Shown: positions 1-10,531 of the stretch, piece by piece
Layout of the letters: each line of letters begins with the position of its first letter
Position numbering within the stretch: the stretch's first letter is position 1
Origin: Guillardia theta CCMP2712
Lineage: Eukaryota; Cryptophyceae; Pyrenomonadales; Geminigeraceae
Assembly (NCBI RefSeq): GCF_000315625.1
Contig: NW_005434617.1
Coordinates: 490,127-528,031, forward strand
Reading direction: 5' to 3'
DNA length: 37,905 nt
The notes under the pieces: generated by a model
Database searches by the model: none
The model's input: the letters and a program-made list of their open reading frames with translations, nothing else
What the model was told of the DNA's origin: nothing
Made by a program: the position numbers and the translations under genes

Positions 1-795
1 ACAGAATCGGGGGCTAGGAGGAGAGCGGTTTTCTCAAGTGTCATATGGCTCAGTCGCGGTTTTGCAGCAAACGCGAAGTGGATCATGGACCTCTTGCCGA
101 AGATCAACACAGTCGATATCCGCCGACTCTGTGGGGTGAGACGAGGAGAGAGGAAGACGAGGAGAGAGGGAGACGAGGAGAGAGGAAGACGAGGAGAGAG
201 GGAGACGAGGAGAGAGGAAGATGAGGAGAGAGGGAGACGAGGAGAGAGGGAGACGAGGAGAGAGGAAGATGAGGAGAGAGGGAGACGAGGAGAGAGGAAG
301 ACGAGGAGAGAGGGAGACGAGGAGAGAGGAAGACGAGGAGAGAGGGAGACGAGGAGAGAGGAAGACGGAGGAGAGAGGGAGACGAGGAGAGGAGAGGTGG
401 TAGGAAGACGAGCGGTGGAGATGCTGGAGGGCGAGGGCGAGGGCGAGGGTGAGGGTGAGGGTGAGGGCGAGGGCGGGGAGGAGGAGAGGAAAAGGTTGGG
501 GGATGAGGAAAAAATTGATACTCGTGCACAGGATCAGATCAAGATCAAGAAGAAAGGTGCGGACGTGGGCAGCGCAGACCAGAGGGCGGAGGAAGCAGGT
601 TCCTCTCGAGCTCTGTGAAATTGCCAGCTGACGACGAGCTGCAGCTCAGAAGGAGATCAAGAAAGGAGACAAGGTGAGCTGAGAGGCCTCGTACTCGCCC
701 AGCTGACGGTCCAGCTGTAGGACGTTTCGGACGCCAAGTCAAGGTTCCTGGAGAGGAAGCGAATGCGCGAGGAGAAGTTGGCGCAGATGAAGTAG
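1..795 (+). CDS. 3' end of a gene cut by the window edge; unknown product
   Basis: Three exons fit: 1-135, 650-673 and 721-795 (stop TAG at 793-795). The first is open from base 1 and reads ...GFAANAKWIMDLLPKINTVD..., ending at a GTGAG donor. The second and third give a charged helical tail (KEIKKGDK, then DVSDAKSRFLERKRMREEK). Intron 2 (674-720) is 47 bp, the usual size here; intron 1 (136-649) is 514 bp because it holds a purine minisatellite. The protein starts outside the window and I do not recognise the family. The tail resembles basic C-terminal helices of RNA-associated proteins, which is only an impression. The gene converges on the PDZ gene ending at 1113. Confidence 0.5.
134..375. 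repeat. 16-bp purine-rich minisatellite
   Basis: Tandem copies of a 16-bp unit (agacgaggagagagga and one-base variants) repeat about 15 times. Three units make 48 nt, so every frame reads as a fake 16-residue charged repeat (RGERETRREEDEE-like). It lies inside the proposed intron 136-649, so I treat it as non-coding. Confidence 0.85.
432..476. repeat. GAGGGY hexanucleotide repeat
   Basis: About seven copies of gagggc/gagggt follow the 16-bp minisatellite in the same intron. The block is G-rich on the + strand. Confidence 0.8.
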
Positions 796-859
796 CAGAG
801 AGGTTGACATGCTGCCTTGTCTCTGCGAAGCAACAAAAGATAAAACAGATCGACACGGA

Positions 860-916
860 GAGAGGAGGAGGAGGAGGAGGAGGAGGAGGAGGAGGAGGAG
901 GAGGAGGAGGAGGAAG
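860..916. repeat. (GGA)n microsatellite
   Basis: An uninterrupted gga run lies in the 3' intergenic gap (796-1112) between two convergent genes. The rest of that gap shows no gene. Confidence 0.85.
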
Positions 917-1112
917 AGGGGGAGGGAGTGAAAGTTGAAAACGTTGAATTTATAAGTGGCAAATTACTCCTTTAGAGGAGGAAAAAGAAGAAAGAGAAGC
1001 AGAGAAGCTGAGACAAGAAAGGGAAAAGGAAGAGGAGGGGGAGAGTGTGTGATAGGAATGAGTTGAGGACTCGAAAGAAGAGGAGGACAGGGAAGGAAAT
1101 GGAGTGATAGAG

Positions 1113-1402
1113 TTACAAGGAGGGAAAGGTGTCGCAGAGCTCGTGGTGGTCAATCGCATGCTCAGGTCCCCAGGCGCCTCGTCGGAGGGTGAGAGTGAAG
1201 GAGCGCCGATCTGACGCGCGGAGGAAGGAAAGTTTGACTCGAGAGCCGCGGCTGCCGACGAGCAGCTGAAAGCGACAGTGAGGAGAAGGAGGATGGAGAA
1301 AAAAACGTGAGGGGAGATGAAAAAGAATGGAACACAAGGAGAATGAGGATAGTGGAGAAGTGCGGGAGCGTGGCGAGAAGGATCAAGCGCAGGCGCCAAA
1401 GT

Positions 1403-1445
<43 letters not shown>

Positions 1446-1928
1446 TAAACCTTCTGCAAGTCCAAAAGGCTCAGGTCTCTCGTCGGCTTCTCGTCGATCT
1501 CCACTAGTTCGTCTCCTCTCGCAATCGACTCGCATCGCTCGGCCGACATGCCCGGCACAAGGTCGCTCACGATGGGGCGCTGAGGAGAAGTGAGGAGGAG
1601 GAGGAGGGGGGGGTGGGGGGGGAAGAAGAAGAAGAAAGGAAATGAGAACGGGAAGATAGAGAGAGGGAGAAGGTGCGAATGAGAGGAAGGAAGAAGGAAA
1701 GGGGCAGAAAAGAGAAAGAGGGGAGGAGAGGGAGAGGGGGAGAGGGAGAGAACATGGAGGAGGATAGAGGAGGTTAACGAATAGAGTACCTTTAGCTTCA
1801 TCTCGAAACGAAGGCCAACCCCGCAAGGGTTGGGAAGTGCAAGAAACTTTTCCATCTGCCCTTTGAAGAAATCGCGTTCCTTTCTCAGCGCGGCGAGCTC
1901 TCGCTCATTGTGATTCTTGTTGTTGTGG

Positions 1929-1960
<32 letters not shown>

Positions 1961-4243
1961 GGAGGAGGAGGAGGAGGAGGAGGAGGAGGAGGAGGAGGAG
2001 GAGGAGGAGGAGGAGGAGGAGGAGGAGGGAGTTTTCTGCCCCTCCCTCGATTTCTCTTCCTCATTGTTCTTCACCCTCGTCCTGCTCAACTCAGCGTCAC
2101 CTCAGCATCAACTCAAATCTTTCGAACGACCTCTTTCCCTCCTCCTCCTCCCGCTGCATTTTCCCCCTGATCCACTCGACGCAGGAGGAAACAGCGGCCA
2201 GCTCCTTTCTCAGCTCCTCTCCTGCAAGCTTCTCGTCAGTTACGAACAAATGCGCAACAAGTCACCTTGGCTCCTCTCCTTCTCCAGCTTCCTGCAGATT
2301 TCCTCCAAGTTCTCGTGCTGGGTGGGAGGAGGAGGCGAAGGGAAACCTTTCTTGTCCTCGTCTTGAAGCGCAAGAGCCCCTGACAGTTTCTTCTTCTCCT
2401 CCTCGAGCTCCGATAACCGTCCGACCAGCCTCCTCGTCTCCTCCTCAAGCTGCACCTTCTCCTTCCTGTGACTCTCCAACGCCGATGAGAGCTTCTCCCT
2501 CTCACCCTGCCAGAGTCGCTTCCACTCCTCCTCCTTCGTCTGCAGCTCCTCCTTCAGCTGGTTCTCTACCTTCAGCCGGCTCTCCCTCTCCTTCTCCCCC
2601 GCTTTCTTCCATTCGCTCCCTTCGCCTTGCGCCTTTCTCAGCTCGCTCTCGACTGACTTCTTCTCGAGCTGCAGCTCGTCCAGCTCCCTTCTCAGCTGCG
2701 TGACCGTCGCCTGGAGCTTCTTCTTCTCCTCCTCACTCGCGTGTCGCTCACAGTTGAGACGAGACTCGTACTGGCCGACCTGCGCCATGAGCTTCTCGCT
2801 GTTCTCGTACTGCAGGTCTGCGAGTTGAGACTGGAAGTCAACCGTGAGGTCGTTCATCTTGTTGTTCGCTTCCTCCAGCTTCTCCTCGTACTCCTCAGCC
2901 TTCGCCCTGCTCGTCTTATCGAACTCCATCAGCCGTTTTGCCAGCTCTTTTTCCAGCTCGAGGTTCCTCTCGACGAAGGTCTGCTCGACTTCTCTCAGCT
3001 TGTTCTGGTAGCTGGACGTCACCTTCATCAGACTCTCTGCATGCTCCTGCGCCTTCTCCATCATCGCGTAGTCAAACTCCGATGACTTAGCCAGCAGCCG
3101 CTGCTCGTATTCCTTACGGTTCGCTGCGTCTCTTCGCTCCAGCTCCCGCATCTTCGTCCTGTGTGTCAACTTTTCTTCCTGAAGCCTGGCCTCCGCGTTC
3201 CTTCGCACGCTCTCCAGCTCGTCGTGATGAACATCCTGAATCTGCGAGAGCTGATTTGAAAGCTCTTCGATCTTGGCCCTCTCCTCGTTCAGCTGCTGCT
3301 CCAGCTCCCTTCTGACCAACAGACTTCGTTCCTCCCATGCCTTCACTTGCTCCTCCAACTCGCGATTCGCTGCCAGGAGAAGGAGGTTCTTCTCAGTCAG
3401 GCTTGAGTTCTTCTCGTGCCAGTACCAGAACATGGCGTTTCCTCTCATCAACCTCACGCTCAATCGCTGGTCTCCTTCACGGACTATGTCCAGCAACACG
3501 CTGCTTCCCTGCTCCCCCATCAACGCCGCCTGAGTCTGCGCAGCCGTCCAAGTTGCGATGTCTTTGCCGTCGATCTTCTCGATCGCGTCGCCGGCGAGGA
3601 TCGTTCCTTGCCGCGCCGCAGAGCCTCTTTGCGCCAACTCAGTCACAACAGCCATGGACATGTCCTTTCGCTTTTCGAAGTAGAGGCCCACACCACACTT
3701 GCCGAAGCCTTCCATGCTCGAGCTGTCTGACATTCTTTCGTCTTCCTTCCACCCCGTGACGTTCACCTCCTCCTCCGCTCCTCTCACTTGGCCCTCCTTC
3801 GACATGTCCGGCAATGAGCTCGAAGAAGTCAGGGCGCCAGCTCGCTTGTGCACGGCTGAAACAGAGGCAGAGAGAGGCCGGTCGTGCTCCCTGCTGTAAG
3901 CTCCGTCCTCATCATCTCTCGACTCGGACGAAGCCAAGCGACTATCGGCCATCACGCTCAAGCTCTTGTATTTGCCATGCCTCCTCTGCTGCCCCGGCAG
4001 GGATCTCCCTGCGAAGCTACCTTGTGCTGCCATGCCGATGCCACCCTCATCCTTCAAGTCGTGTCTGCCTCTCGCAACCTGCGACGAGCTCGACGTCTTA
4101 GCCGCCGCCTCTTCACTCGCAGCGCTGCTTCTTCTGTGCAAGACTCTCTCCTCCCGATGGCAAAACTTCACCTCCGAGCTGAGGTCCACCACCACCGCTT
4201 CCTCTCCTGACAAGCTCTCATCGTCTTCTGCCTCCTCCCACAT
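1113..4243 (-). CDS. PDZ / coiled-coil / PDZ scaffold protein, ~880 aa
   Basis: Five exons join in frame: 4243-2266, 2221-2131, 2081-1790, 1579-1451, 1265-1113 (2643 nt; introns 44, 49, 210, 185 bp). Residues ~1-170 are Ser/Glu-rich. PDZ1 lies at ~180-270 (GVGLYFEKRK, then ILAGDAIEKIDG). A long coiled coil with E/K/L/Q heptads fills ~280-690. A poly-Ser/poly-Asn stretch at ~705-738 comes from trinucleotide repeats. PDZ2 at ~770-865 is split by two introns: CGVGLRFE / GDELVEIDEK / GSRVKLSFLR. PDZ domains bind C-terminal peptides and coiled coils dimerise, so a cytoplasmic or membrane-associated scaffold is likely; no membrane segment is seen. Low-complexity introns 3 and 4 make those boundaries the least certain. 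Confidence 0.8.
1928..2029. repeat. Adjacent (TTG)n and (GGA)n microsatellites inside coding sequence
   Basis: About 11 ttg units run directly into about 23 gga units. On the - strand they encode poly-Asn and poly-Ser in exon 3 of the PDZ gene, between the coiled coil and PDZ2. Confidence 0.9.
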
Positions 4244-5513
4244 CTATCTTGGATCTTGAAGTTTCACCACAAGAATTGTCGCTGCTGCATTCTTCTCAGT
4301 TATGCCTTGCGATCCCAACAAATGCTTCTGTTGAAAGAATTACTCCTTCTAGATAATTTCATGCCCACCTTTCCCTTACACATTCTCTTCTCCTCATCCT
4401 TCATCATCATCCGTTCCTCTTGGGTGCTAAAGCATTTCGATACATGCAATTTCTCCCCCTTCGTCCTTATTTCATGAATCCTCCACCCATCACTTCTCCT
4501 CCCCTCCTCTTCCCCTGCACCCATCTCTACCCTTACCCTTAATCGATAGCATTCTAATCTACTTCATAAGTCTTTCAGCTCGTGCATGCCCTTTGAATGC
4601 TCTCTTCTCATCTCATTGCTCCTCTCCACTAGCTCCTCCATCGCGTACTCACTCTCTCTCTCTTCCTCCTCCCTCCTCATCGTCCTCGCCCCTGTAGCCC
4701 TGCTCCTGCTTTCCCCCTCCCCCTCCCTCCTCGCACATGCAGCATGTGACCAATCTGGCACCAGTCATGTGCGCCAGTTGGATACGGAATGGTCATATGG
4801 GGGAAGGGGGCTTGGGTTGAGCGGGGATGAGGTGATTGAGGGACGAGAAGACGGAATGCAGCCGGTGCACTGCAGGAGGAGGGAGAGGAAGCCATGTCGT
4901 GGCAGCCATAACAGCCATAACAGCCATAACAGCCATGGCAGCCATAGCAGGCAGCCATGGCAGCCATGGCGTACATGCGCACAGGCATGTAATGGAAGGG
5001 AGGAAGAGTGAACAAAAGGAGAGAGGGAAGGGGGTCAGAACCTGTTAGTTCCTCTGGTCTTGTTCCTCTGCCTTGCACCCATGACTTCTTCTTGTCCCAG
5101 TCCCTTTCTGCTCATTAATGCGAGGAGCCTAGAAATATTTTTACTTTGAGCTTTTCTGCTCCCGTTTCTCCTTTCGCCCCTTGTTGTCTTAGCCTTTGTC
5201 GCTGCAAATTTGATGACAAAAAATTCTCCATGCGTTATGGCATTCGTTAGAGTTTGTCGGGAGATAACGAGGTTGTGTGGAACATGTGTTGCCTCTTTCT
5301 GCAAGATGTTTAGTTATCTTGAATTTCCCGAGAAAAATAAGATGCAAAGAAATCCTCAAAGATCCTATGATCTTCCTCCTGTGACACATTTGAGAAAGGT
5401 TGCTTTGGAGGAATCTGTTGTTTCAAGAAATTGACCTTGGAGCTTGAGGCTGATTGGTTTGACTTCTTTGCGTCCTCGATCTGTTCCAGGGGCTTCCATG
5501 AAGCACTGACTGT
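4244..5513. other. Divergent intergenic region, no confident gene
   Basis: This stretch lies between the start of the - strand PDZ gene and the + strand LRLRGG gene. It is pyrimidine-rich at 4440-4740, holds a 9-bp tandem repeat at ~4902-4970, and has only short overlapping ORFs on both strands. None of them shows a recognisable domain. It presumably carries both promoters; I see no clear TATA box. Confidence 0.6.
4902..4970. repeat. 9-bp tandem repeat (cagccataa)
   Basis: Seven or so copies of a 9-bp unit, cagccataa/cagccatgg, with one 3-base insertion near 4948. Confidence 0.85.
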
Positions 5514-6620
5514 ATGGCGAGCGCTTCTAGTGTTGCGATGTGGCCGCTGGGCCTGACAGTCATTTGGCTGTATCTCTTGAGTCTGAAAGGAGAGTGCTGC
5601 TGGAGAACACACCAAAGAACGATGTCAGTCTGGGGCGATGAAGTGATACGTTCCAGCTACGTCCCGACGTTGCCCCATGCTCTTCGGCTGAGGGGAGGAA
5701 TACGCGGTCTGCTGGAGCCAGAGAGCTTTAGCTCATTCGTCTCGGAAGGAGAATTTGTGGAGGATATAAGCTCGGATCACGTGGAAGATCCGATAGACTT
5801 GGAAGAAGACGTATGCTCGTTGTGAGAAATCTTTGCTTGAAACTCATGTTGCCTTAGAATGCTTGGAAGAAAAGAGAGTGGGCAACGAAGGTGATTAGAA
5901 GGAATGTGCTGCTGTAACCTTATAGATGCAATACAGCTGTTGCCGGCAACACAATCGAAGTCGAAGTTCGATGGGTTGAATCCGAATATGACGATAGGGG
6001 AGTTTCTGTATGAAGAGGTTCAAGTAATCTTGTGAAATGTTTGTTGTCTTATCTTTTTGTTGCCATGCCAGAAAATCAAAAAGAAAATGGCAGAATATGA
6101 GGTTCGAAGTATGACATGAATCAAGGCTCATTTGTCTAATTCAAGAGCAGAAGTTGAAGCGCGAGCAAGAAAAAGATAATTTCCTGGAGATGTTCTCACT
6201 AGATTCAACATCCGATCAGTTCTGCGAGTGTCTAAAAGGAAGGAACGAAGAAAAGAAAGAGTCTTCAGGTTTCTATGACTCCTGTGAATTGAGGTTGTTA
6301 TCAATGCTGCTCCACATGAGACTGAAGGAGTCTGACAGAGACGAGAAATTCACCATTCCAACCTCTTGGGAAATGACTGACAGCGATCAACAATTCAGGT
6401 ACTTGAACTTCCATGTCAGTGCTTCTGCTTCTCATTCATCGACTTGCTACACAGCGATGGATACAGGATGTTTTACAATCTGACTCAGATGGTCAAGTGA
6501 GGCTCTCTTGCGAACCTCGTCTACCTCTCTGACTGGTTGGATTGCAGGCAGTACAAGAATGACACAGACGAGGAAGATGCTATGCTCTCGATGCAGAAGA
6601 CGATTCTTAAGCACTTATGA
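5514..6620 (+). CDS. Secretory-pathway protein with LRLRGG motif, 267 aa, unknown function
   Basis: Seven exons join in frame: 5514-5810, 5858-5890, 5937-6017, 6073-6102, 6151-6398, 6455-6496, 6548-6620 (804 nt; introns 46-56 bp). The N-terminus has a hydrophobic segment at residues 9-25 (MWPLGLTVIWLYLLSL), then LRLRGG at 57-62. After that come an acidic stretch (DLEED), a basic helix (KIKKKMAEYE, KLKREQEKD) and a mixed C-terminal region ending QKTILKHL. I do not recognise the family. The signal segment predicts ER entry; the final site (secreted, endomembrane or plastid) cannot be told. Two other genes here carry the same motif after a hydrophobic N-terminus. It converges on the GT8 gene, with 149 bp between stop codons. 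Confidence 0.75.
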
Positions 6621-6769
6621 AACGATGATTTATTTGCTTGTACCTCACTGGTCAACATCGCTACTTACATCGACAGCTAAAAAAAAGTAGAATACACCTC
6701 TACAAAGCTAATTGGAGCGAATGATACACTACAGGTAAAGTACATTAAGTGCTCTCAGAAGAGCATACC

Positions 6770-8411
6770 TTAGTTGCAAACCGGAATTCTCGTCCGAACC
6801 GTTCCGACCTGATCTGTGTTTCGACCCTTGCAGTTTTCTTTTGTGGCATCTACAATCGTTTGATTGTTGCAAGCCTGCTCTTTCAACTTCAACTTCTCTT
6901 GTCGGTTTTTTTCACGGACAGGCTTGAGTTCGTCCTGCACACCATCAGTCAGCTACTAGTCAGGGCTCGCCGATGCCTCACCATAGTCCTGTAACACCAC
7001 TCGATCGTGCTGTCCTCACACAGCTTGGCCACTATGAATGAATCTTCCTTGCCGAACATGGTGACACTGCCAGCAGAAGCCTTGCTGATGTGCTTCCAGT
7101 TATTGGCTCCACTAGCGCTTGCTCGGAACTTCATGGCTTCCTCCCATAGTTCAATCCAATCATCGTACTGGTCCTGCTTTCAAGTTGAGACGCGCGGACA
7201 ATCAGAAAACAGCTCACATAGATGTGATCTAGATGATCGAAGTTGTCGGGATCTTGCAGATCCACATGCCCCACATTCCATGGCTTCTCCGTGACATAAT
7301 GCAGGATGTGCACCTCGTCTTTGTGGTAAGGGCTATTTTTGTGATACTTCCCGAACCACTTGATGCTGCAAAATTGTCATCATTTTAAACTCATCACGAA
7401 GAACCTCTCACCAGTTGTATGTATAAGGCAGCACGTGGCCCTCCCATTTCCCCTGTTTGATTGAGTCAGCAAAGAACACGAATTGACATCAGGATGAGGG
7501 ACCTTGAAGTATTCGTTCATGAAGTCTTGCTCAGCGAAGGTAAGCTGCGTAACATCCATCGAGCGAGACTTCTGCTTCATGTCATTGGCAGTTTCGTGCG
7601 AGGGGGTGAAGACGAAGAATCCAGCATTGAAGTATGGCTTGATCTTGGAGGGGCACGAGCTTGAATAGAAACATTTCTCAGGGTCGTGGTAGTGTCCCCT
7701 CGCTTTATCTTCGGGGTCCCCTCCGTTGTAACAATCTTGAGCTGCCAGGAATTCTTGGGGATGCTCGAACAAGTGATCGATGTTTCTTCTGACCACCATA
7801 TCTGCGTCTAGATAAACCATCTTGCGGTACTCGGTAAGCTCCCAAAGATGCAGTTTCATCCAACAGTCTATCCACAGCGGATTGGCGTAGCTGTTTGAAG
7901 TCCCTTCAGGAAACGGCAGGAATTTGTCAAACTCTCGCACGATTCCTCCGAACATCTCGATCTCTGCTCTGGCCTCCTTGCTTACGTCTGCTCCCACAAC
8001 ACAGAGAACCGGGTACTTGGCTTTGGTCTTCTTCAAGGAGTGAAGTAAAGCCACCACTCCAGGAAGGTAGGGGTCTCTGGTGAGAAGAGTCACATACGCG
8101 TAGCTCTTGTTGGCTACGTTGACCGGCACCGACACATCCACCGAGGTATCAAATGCATTTGGAGAAGCAATCACTTCAGGAGAGCAGGTAGCGTGTGGTG
8201 GCATTGGAATGAAGCACAGAGCTTGATGCAGTACAAGACGAGTGTCAGGTCTGATGGAAAGCGAAGCTTTGCAGGGGGGAGAGCGTTGGAGGAAACACAA
8301 GGGTTGTGGAGGGCGGGGAGGAGGGATAAATAAGCGTGTGAGGGGGGGGGGAGAAGGCAAAAGAATTTCTGTCGCTTCTTCGAGCAGCTGAGAGGGGTGG
8401 GGTGGCATCAC
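6770..8411 (-). CDS. GT8-family glycosyltransferase, galactinol synthase/glycogenin-like
   Basis: Five exons join in frame: 8411 (or 8204)-7503, 7452-7412, 7365-7218, 7173-6982, 6934-6770; introns are 50, 46, 44 and 47 bp. The GT8 landmarks appear in order: AYVTLLTRDPYLPGVVAL, the metal-binding DxD in YLDADMVV, FNAGFFVF, the EQDFMNEYF segment, LPYTYN, and HYVTEKPWNV near the end of the fold. The family uses a UDP-sugar and Mn2+; the spacing is closest to galactinol synthases and glycogenin-like enzymes. A lysine-rich tail follows. The start is uncertain: MPPHATCSPEV at 8204 gives ~414 aa, while the upstream proline-rich extension from 8411 gives 484 aa and may be 5' UTR. The acceptor sugar cannot be read from the sequence. 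Confidence 0.85.
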
Positions 8412-8459
8412 GAACAGGGTACACCGACAGAGGGGGTAGGGGTACTATCACACCAACTT

Positions 8460-8488
8460 GTCCTAGGGGGCCTCATGCCCCCTAGGAC
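8460..8488. other. 11-bp stem, 7-nt loop inverted repeat
   Basis: gtcctaggggg at 8460-8470 pairs perfectly with ccccctaggac at 8478-8488. It lies just upstream of the GT8 gene. Its function is unknown; it could be a small element terminus or a cis-element. Confidence 0.7.
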
Positions 8489-8583
8489 CATCTCCTATCA
8501 GACTGAGGACCCCCCCCCTACCTCATCAATCTAGAGGCTTTAGAGAACATTCTTCTGGGGACTGCCGGGGCCATCAAGTTGAC

Positions 8584-8781
8584 ATGGCGGCGTCACTTCA
8601 GCGAGGTAAGTTAAGTCACTGTTTTAATGGGACTCGGGAGGAGCCTCGGAGCGTCCGTCCGAGCCAGGCTCGGAGAGCCGACGGTGACTGCCCGGGACTC
8701 CCGTCGACTGAGTCGGAACTCCCGGCCAGCTGATCGGATCGGACTCGACGGTCCGATCGGGACCGTCTACCGGCCAGGGAG
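8584..8781. other. GC-rich left flank of the retrotransposon target
   Basis: This GC-rich stretch joins directly to 17343-17990 if the element is removed. It begins with ATGGCGGCG...GAG followed by a consensus GTAAGT at 8605, so a first coding exon cannot be excluded, but no matching downstream exon is seen. It contains the palindrome ccgatcgg in a context also found near 30330. Confidence 0.4.
8777..8781. repeat. Target-site duplication, left copy (gggag)
   Basis: gggag precedes the left LTR and recurs at 17338-17342 directly after the right LTR. Five bases is the normal length for copia-type elements. Confidence 0.85.
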
Positions 8782-9208
8782 TAATCGAATCAACCTCCAC
8801 CTCACTGGCCAGAATCTATTTAACCCAAGATCCACCAAAGACTAACTCTCAGTACACCTGAGATCCTTACACCAACCTTATTCACCTCAACGATACACAG
8901 CTGTGCAGTCTCCAACACCTTCACTGATGATGATAGAACTCTCAGAAGAACCACACAACACCACCAACACTTCCTTTATTCACAGCAGTCACCTTCCCTT
9001 CAGTCCCTTGCAACCAAGTACAATGCACAGCGCGCCGTCGACACGTGTCCTCCTAACCCCCTCTTCTCCGCCTGACCCTCAGGCTCGTCGATTCCTTAAT
9101 TCCAGACCTATGTCGAAACCCACTTCCATCTCGCTGAGCTTCGTCCATCGATGAGACGCAATACCCTGAACTTCTCGCCGTCTCCAAGAACTTATCCGAG
9201 TTCTTACA
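8782..9208 (-). repeat. 3' LTR of the copia element (427 bp)
   Basis: Read on the - strand the LTR begins TGTAAGAACTCGG and ends CGATTA, so its termini are TG...TA rather than the canonical TG...CA. GAATAAAGG inside it could be a polyadenylation signal. Confidence 0.95.
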
Positions 9209-9216
9209 CCCTCCCT
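9209..9216 (-). promoter_or_regulatory. Polypurine tract for plus-strand priming
   Basis: Read on the - strand, AGGGAGGG-type purines abut the 3' LTR (ccctccc on + at 9209-9215). This is the expected site where plus-strand DNA synthesis starts. Confidence 0.7.
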
Positions 9217-10531
9217 GACGAAGTTAAGCGAGATTCTCAGCTTCCTTTTCCACTTCATCCTTCATCCTCTGGGAACCCCCTTTTTAAACATCTCCCTGCT
9301 CCTCCTCCAAGCTGCACCACCGCGCTCTCCTCCTCCAAGCTGCCTGCTCTTTCCTGGATCCCAATCTCTGCTGATCAAGCTTCCTTCTCCTCCATCAAGC
9401 TTCCTTCTCCTCCGTCCGAGCTGCTCCCTGCGTGTTCTTGAATCGCAATCTCCTCTTCCATGCTCCAAGCTCCTCCCTGCACCCAGATCCTCCTGCATCC
9501 AGATCCTCCTCCATGCTCCAAGCTGCTTCTTGCTCAGGCTCCTAGATCCTTCTCCATCCATCTTTTACCTACACACTCTCTTTCATAGAAACCTCGTCAG
9601 TACCTTCAACACTCCTCCACCACCTGAACTCGACTGTGCCGCACTGCACTTGTTCGTCAGGCTTCCCCTCTGATCAGTCAGGCTCCCCAGACACCTTTCT
9701 GATCATCTAGTCATCCATCCCATCATTGTGCTTCAAATCCCATCGATTTCAATTGTCACCCATCTGACTTTCTCAATCCAAATTTTCCACCCAATGATGT
9801 CCACCATTCATGACCAATGTGTTTGTCCTAACTATCCTGCTCTACGGGCCCTTCTAACAAATCGCTATCTAACCGCGGTATGAATGATTTGGCGCCATGT
9901 CACCTGAGAGCTCTTGAGATTTCATTTGCATGCATTTTCATTTCAATTCTCATATTGACCATATGATCTTCTTTCATTTGCCTTTCCCATCAATCATCTC
10001 TTCATTTTGAATTTTTTCAATTTCTCAACGGCCGATTTTTCATCAATTTCAATTCTCATTTCAATTCTTGCGATCATAGGTCTTGTATCTTGCGATCATG
10101 ATGGAAGGCTTCACATCCTAACCTGCTTGACTTGACCTAGAGTTCCTTGAACAGTCTTCGGGAGAAGAAGCTTGATACCACGCCACGCCAATCATCTGAT
10201 TCTACTTCTCAATATCAAACCTTCCTGCCAAGGTTCTCCCTCCCTGAATCAGAGATTGGTGTAGGCGATTGCTCGTTGATACCAGCTGTACGATGAACCC
10301 CATTGTATTCAAGCTGGGATGAATCCCACTGAAGTTCAAAGTTGCTCCCAAAGCGCTGTCTCCAGGCAGTCTCTACAACTACAGTCAGCACACAGTTGCG
10401 ACAGAAATCATACTGCTTTGATTCTGTAGAAAATCTTTCCCCCCATGTCCTGCAACTGCGCCTCCCATGGCTGACTTCACTCCACTCAACCAGCATGAAC
10501 TCCACCCTTCGCGTACTACATGTCAAGATGC
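9217..10531 (-). other. 3' internal non-coding region of the retrotransposon
   Basis: About 1.3 kb lies between the pol stop and the 3' LTR. The part at 9290-9560 is a degenerate pyrimidine-rich repeat (variants of tcctcctccaagctgc). A 106-codon - strand frame (10215-10535) overlaps the end of pol, but it starts at GTG and resembles nothing I know. I see no env or extra gene. Confidence 0.6.

Noticed and set aside
85-618. Long + strand frame of Arg/Glu repeats and the matching - strand Ser/Pro/Leu frame
   Set aside because: Both are translations of the 16-bp and 6-bp tandem repeats; all frames are open because the unit lacks stops. The region fits an intron.
2082-2100. A 19-bp GT-AG intron that also restores frame in the PDZ gene
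   Set aside because: A 49-bp intron (2082-2130) with the same acceptor also restores frame and matches the usual size, so the ultra-short choice is unnecessary.
4902-4970. Short regular repeats that could suggest a CRISPR-like array (also 26321-26433 and 29672-29743)
   Set aside because: They are contiguous tandem repeats without unique spacers, in a eukaryotic nuclear context.
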